Shown: piece after piece, positions 17,709-26,984 of the stretch | How positions within the stretch are numbered: the stretch's first letter is position 1 | Layout of the letters: each line of letters begins with the position of its first letter | DNA from: Podochytrium sp. JEL0797 | Taxonomy: Eukaryota > Chytridiomycota > Chytridiomycetes > Chytridiales > Chytriomycetaceae | Direction: 5' to 3' | NCBI GenBank assembly: GCA_027596195.1 | Contig: JADGJG010000261.1 | Span: 1-26,984 of the forward strand | Length of the DNA stretch: 26,984 nt | Position numbers and translations under genes: made by a program | Notes under the pieces: generated by a model | What the model was told of the DNA's origin: nothing | Databases searched by the model: none | The model's input: the letters and a program-made list of their open reading frames with translations, nothing else

Positions 17709-17733
17709 ACAACGCAGGCAAGAATTCGTTGTT

Positions 17734-19439
<1,706 letters not shown>

Positions 19440-19613
19440 TTTTGGAACCTTTGTTGTTTTTCGAACCTCGCTCGAAAACCGAAAGAGTGGGGCTTGGCCC
19501 TTCCTCCCTTCTCCACCCATTGCGAAAGAGAAAACAATGATTCATATTTATGACTTCACACGATATCAAGGAATCAACGCGCCACCCCCACCTTCCCAAA
19601 ATCACATTTTCCA

Positions 19614-22600
19614 TCACGAAAAGTAAGAATTCAAGTCCTCGCCCAAGTGCTTTTGGATCTCCGCCGTCAACTCCTGGCAAGCAATCTGGACCCTTTCGTC
19701 TCCGTCTTCCATCAACTCAGCAATGGTGGGGACGGTTTCTGGCAACAAAATCAAGAACTCTTCGCCCAAGTGGACGTAGAACTCCTGGAGAGCCTTGGCC
19801 GTGATGATGCGACACTGTGGAAACGCGAGCATCTGATTAGAGCGATATTCTCAAACACATTGAGGAAAGTTGATAATTACCAAAACATCGTCGTTTCTCG
19901 ACTTCTTCATGATTTCCTTGTTCAAAATCTTCCACATTGGCTCCTTGGCAATGTTGACCGCCAACAAACCAATCGTTGGGACAACGTAACGGTTCATGTT
20001 GGTCTGTTTATCCACGAGTTAAAAACCGAGCAAAACAAACAGCAAAAAAGGAACATACCAAGTAGTTGCGTCCGTGAACGGAAACGAGATCAATTTGGCC
20101 CGTCAAACACTTGGACAACTTGTTGAAGACATCCTCCGAAACAGGACCAGAAGAATACTGGAGGAACTTGTTCAAGGATTGCATGACCAACTCCCAACGC
20201 TTGTCCACTTCCGTCTGCGACTTGTACGAAGCCAACAATTCGATCGAATGGTCCACGAGGTGCAACACGTACGGCGAGAAAATCGTCTTGAGTTTGTCCA
20301 ACAGGTTGACAACCAAACGGTACAAGAACAGAACATTCTCCTTGCCGCCGGTCGCGTTGAAGGCCCAGTCGACAATCTTGAAGAACATGGGCTTGAAGTG
20401 CGACTCGTTCAGTCTCAGCACCAACTGCAGGAAGGCAGAAATAATGGCGGATTCGACCTTGTCGATTTCCTAATAAAAAATGTTTGTTTTAGGAAAGGTG
20501 TGTCGGAGGAATCGATCCGCTTACCGATTCGCTAAACTTGGCGTGATGCTTCTTGCGGAACTCGAAGCTCGACAAGAAGAACTTGACGAGATCGTTCAAG
20601 AAGACAACCAAATCACCCTTCTCCATGTTCGAGATGGTCATGCTCGTAACCTCAAAGAGCTCCAAAGTCGCAGCAACTCCTAACTTGAAGCACGAGGAAA
20701 CTTGGGTCGAGAGAATCGGGATGAGTGTTCTGACTGGAATCTTCTTGGAGATGTTGGTCGAAATGTCCCTCTTGGTGTTGCGGAACTGCGGAAAAAAGAA
20801 ATGGCATCAGCAAGCGCACAAACGAAACGCCCCATTCGAACAAACCTTGTTCAAGATTTCCTTGCTTCCAGTCAATTGATCGTAAGGAAGGAACATGGAC
20901 TGCAGGATTTCTTGAATGAAGGGACTCAAGAACTGCGGCATAACAGAGATGGCCAAATCGGCGACATTCAAGGCGACAACACAGAGTTGGTCAACCGCCA
21001 AATCTTGTCCCAGTTGCTTGAGAATGTCGAAAACTCCAGTCATAATCTTCTTGATGTAAGGAATGAGACGAGGGCCAAGAGTGGAGCTGAGAGAAAACGC
21101 GTCGAACTCAGAACACAATCACAAAAGAAAAACAAGCAAAAAAAAAACTAACATGCAAGAGCCGATACACTCCAAAGAAGCCAAACGAATCTGTCTGCTC
21201 TCGCTGGCAAGAATACCATCCTCCGTCAAGATGGGCAAAACGGCCGCAAACACTTGCGGCTCGACGGCAGCAAACTTGACAATCATGGAGTTGATGCATT
21301 CGAACGACGCAATCTTCAAACCAGTGTGCTCGACGGACTCGCCCACAGCAACCGCAGCAGAGAGCTCCTTGAAGACGGCGTTGATGATGTCCTTGTTTTC
21401 TTGGTAGATTTCGGCATCCACTTCCACCAGCTTGGTCTTGGTCAAGTCAGTCACTCTCACGCGAATCTGCACAAAAAACCACGATCAGTTTCCTTTCTAA
21501 AATAGACAAAACAGAGAAACTACTTACCGAGAGATCGTCGTGTTCCAAGAGAGACAACGCCAACTCAAAGAAGCTCGCAAACGACATCAAGTGGTTCAAG
21601 TGGGCCAAAATGGAGTTGAGTCTTTTGGAAACGGATCTGAAGAACGCGTTCTTGGACTCCTCAGCCTGCTTCAACGACTTGGTGCCGAGAATGTCAACGA
21701 TAATCAACAACGAGGTTTGGAACACGTTGTGGAACAAGACATCCTGCTCCTCCGTATCGGTACCCTCGCTCGACTGCTCCCCAGAAGCGAAAGCACCCAA
21801 CGAGTTGTTGACAAAGTCGAGACAAATGAGTTTGAAGTGTCTGATTTCGTTGGGAGCAAAGCTGCGAACGTCCAAAGCCACGCTGCCAATCAGCTGACTT
21901 TCGGCATCGCCGGAGAGGATTTGAATAGATTCCGTGATGGCGTCGATGGTCTGGAATTGAACCAAAGCATCGAACTGCTGAACGAGGCTCAAGCAGAACG
22001 GCGACAGCATGGCTATGTCGCTCGGGTTGACCATGGCAATGTCCGAGAATCTCTGGGACGACTTGAGCAACAGCATCATGATGACAGAGTCCAAGTATTC
22101 GACGGGGCCGAGAGTGGAGACAAGGATGGTGAAGAGTCTCAAGCGGCGGTGTCTCGGGATGTGGAAGATGGAGTCGATGAACACCTCGATAATGGATCTG
22201 ACATCCAGTTTCTTCGTGGCGGACTTGGACTTCTTGATCAACGGGGGGATGATCGCCTTCAGCGTCTGCTGGATAACGTGGAAGGAGTAATCGTCGTCTC
22301 TGCGGAGAACGTTGGCTCCCATGAACGTGAAGATGGGAACGACGTTGACGAGGACGGTGTTTGGGTAGGCCTCGGCGAGCTCGGCCAAGAGCAAAAGTGC
22401 TTCGTTGTGAGTTTGGGGGTTGTCGGAAACTGAAGGAAACAGAAATCAGAATCGCGCAAAAACAATCAATACAAATTGCAAAAACAAAATACCTCGGATG
22501 CACGACACGATCAAGTCCACACGGATAACGTTCTCATCCACAGTTTGCCCAGCCTCCTTCAGGGTTCGGATGATGCTCAACAGGGCGGTGATCAAGAGCT

Positions 22601-25600
22601 GCTTGAGGTACTCCAACGAAACCAACACGCGGGAGCTGTCGAGCGGCAAGACGAAGCCGAGCAACTCGAACAATGGCCCAACAAGCTCACTCTTTCCAGT
22701 GATGTTGGAAGTAGAATCGAGCAACTCAAGGACGGAAATAAGCTCGCTGATTCCAGCAAGCGTGGGGTCGCTAAAACAAGGGAAAACAAAGTTAACAAAA
22801 CACACATAGGCCAAAAGAAATATGCAAAACACCAACCTCACGCTTCTGGATCTCTTGGCTTGCTGCTCATCGTCGGTTTCGCCAATCGAGGCCTTGCAAG
22901 CGAGAATGACATTCAACACCACCTCTGAGCTCACTTCCACCTCCTTAATGGCCCTCTTGGCCGCCAACGCAACATCCTTGGACGCCTTGGAAGCAATCTG
23001 AACCAAAGCCGAGAAGAGGTGCTGATGAACACTGGCAGAGTTGGCGAACCAGACAGGGTCCACCAGAGCCAACGCGTGCAACGCTTCTCTTTCGTCCCCG
23101 GTAGAAACGATTCTAACAAACAAGCTCAAGAAGCGGCCCGATCGGTAGCTGAACACGTTCGCAATGGTGGCGGCGTCGAAGCAGTCAATCAAGGCGAAGC
23201 GAAGGGCAAGCTCGTCGTCGGAAGAACAAGGTTTCACGACTTCTCCGTTTCCAAAGACCGTGTCGAACAGCGGTTGCAAGATTTTGACCTTTTGGGGAAC
23301 AATGACCGCCTGGAGAGTGTTGAGGAGGTCGAACTTGGCGTGAGGAGAGTCCAAAGCCAAAACGGTCGTCAACAGGAAAGTCAAAACGTTTTCGCTGTGA
23401 ACGGGAAATTGATTAGACACGCACCGCCTCCGATTGAATATAATGCCGGCTTACGATTGGGTGTGGTCCAGCGACTTCTTGAACAAAATATCCCCGAGCA
23501 TGCGGAAAACGTAACTCGCGTCGGAAATCAACTCTTGAGCAGTCTCGAGAATAGCACCCACGAACTTGGTGGTCAGCTCCGAATGCAGGAACTTGACTTT
23601 GTCTGAACAGAGTAAAAAAAATCAGAATATACTCAACCCTCGAACAAATGAAATCGAACTCACTCGACGAAGATCCGTAGAACGTGTCAAACGCAAAGAT
23701 GGACGCAGCCGCCTTCTTGGGTGCAGTCTTGGCCATGATGCTTCCTTGGATTTGCTTGATGGTCGTCAGGCACTTGATGGCCTGCTCGCGAACCACCTTG
23801 GAGTGGCGGGAGAGTCCAACCAGCAAGACGGGGATCAACACTTGGTAATCCTTTGGTGCCAACTTAGCCTCCGTTTCGGCGTTCAGCAACATGAAAATCA
23901 TTCTCAACGCCTGAGCCTTGGTGGTGTCCGAAACCTTGGGCGCCAACGACAGACCAGCCAAAAACTGCATCGAGTTGCCCTTCAAGTGGCTGCTGAAGAA
24001 GTTCCCAACCATTTTTTGACAACTCTTGAAGCCACGGACAGTCATCAACACCTCAAAGACGTCCTTCTCAGCCCCCTTCGCGTAGTCGATAGTAGGAACG
24101 ACCTCGTGCTTTCTCAAAACTGGCAAGTTGTCGACAATGACGGACAGAGTCGCGAGCAAGAGGGAGTCTTCCAAAGCGGCCAGACCAGCGGGTTTGAGGG
24201 AGATAAGGGAGGTACCAGAAACACCAACGGCGATATCTTGGGGGAGTTTGGAGATGTCGACAGTGTTCTTGAAGTGGTGCAAGAGTGCGTTGGATACAAC
24301 GAGGTTCTTGGATCCATATTGAGGACTCTCGACAATCTTGGACAACACGGCCAAGGCGAGAAGACGGGTGACCTGGTTGTCGGAAGAGAGAGCAGCAATC
24401 ATGATGTCCAATGCAGCGTTGCTTTCGTCCTTCACGACGTTGGCTGGGGTGGGAAATCATCGTTTAGACGGGAGCAAAAACGGTTCAAAAAAACCCTCAA
24501 ACTCACCCGCAATCACAGCCATCGTTCTTCCAAACACGTCCTCCAACACCTTCTCAAACTCGGCACCCTTGCCCTTGTGGCTCTTCTCCGCCTGCTGGAT
24601 CTCTTTTCCGAGAGCTTCAGAGCCACTGACAAGAGCGCGCAAGGCAGCAGGACCATGCTTCGCCATCGCAGCAGACGCATGGACAAAAGCACCAACCGTC
24701 TCCTTCCCCATAAAGAAGTAACTCAAGGCCAAATCACTCGCCTCCGCGTCCTTCGCGAAATCCAACTTCAAAACGTGGTCAAAAACGTGACGGCTCATGG
24801 CAAGGTTGGACAAGCGCACCAACACGGAAAGATCGTACAAGCTCTGGATTCCATCAGGAAGCAAGCGCAAAAACTCGACCAAGTTGGGCACACTGACGGC
24901 GAGGGCGCGAATCTTGGCGTTCACATCGACGAGTCCGGACGCGAGAGCTTGCGGAACAAACGAAAAGTCCTTGTCGGCAGCGGCGTTGGCAGCCGTCATG
25001 TTGGTTGAGGTGATGATCTTGACGAGGCGTTCGTACCCAATGAAGCGGACTTCGTCGTCCGCGTGCTGGAGACTGAGGTAGAGAGTCGTGTTGGTCTGTT
25101 TGAGAGGCTCGTGCGCCGTTCCGACAAAGGCCGTGCTGACCAAGTCAAAGAGCTTGTCGGTTCCAGCGTTCTTCTTGGTGGAGGCCGAGATGGAAGCGAT
25201 CGATCTGTTGACAACGAGGGGGAACGACTTGGAGATGAACACGAGAAGCTGCTTGACGGAAGCGGCGTCGTCTTGAGAAGGTCCCGAGAGCGCACCCTCG
25301 AGAACAAGGCTGCACAAGGCTTCAGCCAAGGGAGCGGAGAGCGAAAGGGACTTGATGAAATCGACAAAGTCGCCGTAGCCCAAGTTGGAGGCACCTTGCT
25401 TGCGCAGCTCAAAGAAGGTCGTGACAACCTTCAGCGTGAGATCGTCACCTTGGTAAACACCCAGGACTTCGGCGAAAACGGGCTTCCAGAAAGAGCCCTT
25501 GGCCAACAAGAGCGTCATGCTCTCTTTGGAAATCGATGGGCAGTTCTCTTGGGCGTCGTAGACGGAAACCAGACAGCACGCAGCAAACTTGGCCAACTCG

Positions 25601-26572
25601 GCGGTTCCTTTCTCCAAAACAACATCCGTCAAAGCACCGACGACGGGAGCACTGAGAGGAATGTGGTTCGACAAGTGCGACATGGTCATGTACGAAGCGG
25701 CCTGGACGTTTGGGATGCTCGTCGCGGCCATCGCAAAGAGACATGGCATCAAGATTCTCATCATGTTGTCGGTAAATTTGACGGTACTGATGAATTCGAC
25801 CATGGTTCCGGTGAAGAAGGAGCACAAGCTCGCGTTCGTGGAGCCGGGAATGATGAGCTTCTCCATCATCTCGCAAACAAACTCGAGAAGCGCGATGTCC
25901 GTCGTGATTCGGTATACCAGGGTCCCACGGTCCAGGGAAACCTTTTTCTCTTTCTGGGCAGCGAGCCAAGCCCATCTTCCGCTGTATTTGGGGTGTGAGA
26001 CCTGTGCTGGCAACAAAATCAAAATAATCAAGAACTCACGACAGCTTGATGGTTCCAAGAACACGAGTGAACTGCCAAGTGTCGTGGAAAGGCAGAGCGC
26101 AACGAACGAAGCTGTCGATGTTGAACTCGTTGATTCTATAACCGAAGGGAATGCAGTTAGAAAACAAGTCGAGTTGCAGCAAACACGTCGGAAATCACCT
26201 GAATCTCTTGATCAACCACTCCAAAGCCTTGAATGAACTGGTGTGCAGAATGTGGGGCGATACAAGGGTCAAGAACTTGTTGATCAGCTTGTCGAGGGAT
26301 GCATTCTCGTCCTTCGAAAGCAACATTCGGTCCTGGTTCTTGAGGGTCTCCGAGAAGAGCGAATCCGAGAACTGCTCAAAGTTGCTGCTTGGGGACAGCG
26401 AAATGAGACCAGCGAGTCCGTTGCAACCAATCGAGAAGAAGGCATCAATGTCGAGATCAGAGGCGTCAGCGGCATTGGCAAAGAGCAGCGAGACAATTCC
26501 TTTCTTGCTGGCGTTTTTGGCACCCGAGGACGAGGCCGAAAGGGCACCGAGTTGCGCGGCGAGACTCGACAT
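19614..26572 (-). CDS. UTP10: U3 snoRNP protein UTP10/HEATR1 (HEAT-repeat, ribosome biogenesis)
   Basis: Fourteen exons on the minus strand: 26572-26199, 26135-26063 (or to 26040), 26001-24507, 24443-23664, 23602-23455, 23394-22837, 22770-22493, 22429-21528, 21466-21153, 21086-20846, 20785-20525, 20469-20059, 20003-19881, 19814-19614. They give about 2052 aa, within the 1,770-2,150 aa range of the family. UTP10 is part of the t-UTP/UTP-A complex that binds nascent pre-18S rRNA in the nucleolus. The N-terminus (MSSLAAQLGALS, DRMLLSKDENASLDKLI, LEWLIKRFR) and the C-terminal BP28CT-like part (KFFLSSFEFRKKH, LNESHFKPMFFKIVDWAFN) are diagnostic. The rest is helical HEAT-repeat sequence. Introns are 55-66 nt. 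All joints keep phase except that the exon 2/3 joint needs a weak donor (see findings). Confidence 0.94.
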
Positions 26573-26757
26573 GTCCAAATTTTTGAAAAGTAAAAAAAAA
26601 AAAAAACGTTGCAGTGAACTTTGTGATTTTAACGTTTTAAAGCTACCCAAGTGTGTTTGATAATAGAATTTCATCAATTTAAATTCAGCAAAAGAAAAGA
26701 GAAAAGAGAAAAGAAAATAAATAAAAGAAAAATCCGTCGCTTCAGCCGGTCGCAAAA

Positions 26758-26984
26758 TCACAAAACCAAATTCGCAGGGAACCATTTCTTCAACTCGACA
26801 CGAATCCACATCTTGAACTGCTCAACCAAATGCTCTGGAACGCCGCGACAGATTCCCCCGTCTTGGGTGGCAATCGGACCCATCTTGAGCTCCAGAAACT
26901 CGCAAACGCCAACGTCAATCGTTGATCGAATGGCGGCAGGAAGGGTCATGAAAGCGGGCAAGATAACTACAAAGATCCTGGAGA
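26758..26984 (-). CDS. Last exon of an unidentified gene, partial at right edge
   Basis: The minus-strand frame from the right edge reads ILPAFMTLPAAIRSTIDVG, then EFLELKMGPIATQDGG, ending KKWFPANLVL and a TGA at 26760-26758. A TTTGTAG acceptor at about 26967 would start the exon at 26966, so the coding part visible is about 69 residues. I do not recognise the family. It ends 185 bp upstream of the UTP10 ATG on the same strand. Confidence 0.45.
   Translation of the reverse strand, partial: SRIFVVILPAFMTLPAAIRSTIDVGVCEFLELKMGPIATQDGGICRGVPEHLVEQFKMWIRVELKKWFPANLVL

Noticed and set aside
23566..25008. A 480-codon plus-strand open frame, with others at 21540-22433 and 25063-25998
   Set aside because: All lie antisense to the well-supported UTP10 exons and read as low-complexity, Gln/Glu/Asp/Val-rich sequence crossing UTP10 introns. 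They result from UTP10 codon use.
26002..26039. A 38-nt UTP10 intron with the GTGAGT donor
   Set aside because: It is shorter than nearly all other introns seen here and puts the downstream HEAT-repeat sequence out of frame.

Overview
The window looks like nuclear DNA of a filamentous or zoosporic fungus. I favour an early-diverging lineage such as Chytridiomycota, with moderate confidence. The evidence is short GT-AG introns (about 41-130 nt, mostly 55-70) in nearly every gene, a heterokaryon-incompatibility (HET) domain gene, a BTB-TLDc gene relic, a Sec2 whose C-terminal half looks like animal Rabin8, and clear orthologues of eukaryotic housekeeping genes (UTP10/HEATR1, RanBP3/Yrb2, aspartate aminotransferase). 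I see no bacterial, viral, CRISPR or tRNA features.

Layout, left to right. 1-560 (-): decayed 5' part of a repeated, unrecognised gene family (copy A), running off the left edge. 870-2868 (+): Sec2/Rabin8-like Rab GEF. 3309-4130 (+): seven-TM protein. 4290-4520 (-): faint coding relic. 4950-5904 (+): copy B of the repeated family. 6244-8169 (+): HET-domain protein. 8247-10200 (+): RanBP3/Yrb2-like protein with FG motifs and a Ran-binding domain, in 8 exons. 10675-11214 (+): cysteine-rich CxxC protein. 11641-13000 (-): BTB-TLDc pseudogene with several in-frame stops. 13613-14899 (+): GNAT acetyltransferase. 15327-16873 (+): unrecognised Ser-rich gene, tentative 5-exon model. 17330-17703 (-): broken 3' copy of the repeated family (copy C). 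17734-19439 (-): aspartate aminotransferase, 7 exons. 19614-26572 (-): UTP10/HEATR1, 14 exons. 26758-26984 (-): last exon of a gene continuing past the right edge.

The right third (17.7-27 kb) is conserved housekeeping sequence: AAT and UTP10 lie in tandem, 174 bp apart. The left two thirds mix conserved genes with accessory, lineage-specific and decaying ones. Two signals are the most unusual. First, a lineage-specific family has three copies here. Copies A and B are inverted relative to each other, and their similarity extends into the upstream region and the first intron. Copies A and C are visibly broken, and B carries an in-frame amber codon that only a weak intron would remove. Second, many accessory plus-strand genes switch sharply from C-rich to G-rich sense strand near their 3' ends, for example 34C/5G to 33G/3C per 60 nt in the Sec2 gene. 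The housekeeping genes do not show this obviously. Exon coordinates were read by eye from splice consensus, reading phase and protein-family continuity, so they are predictions.
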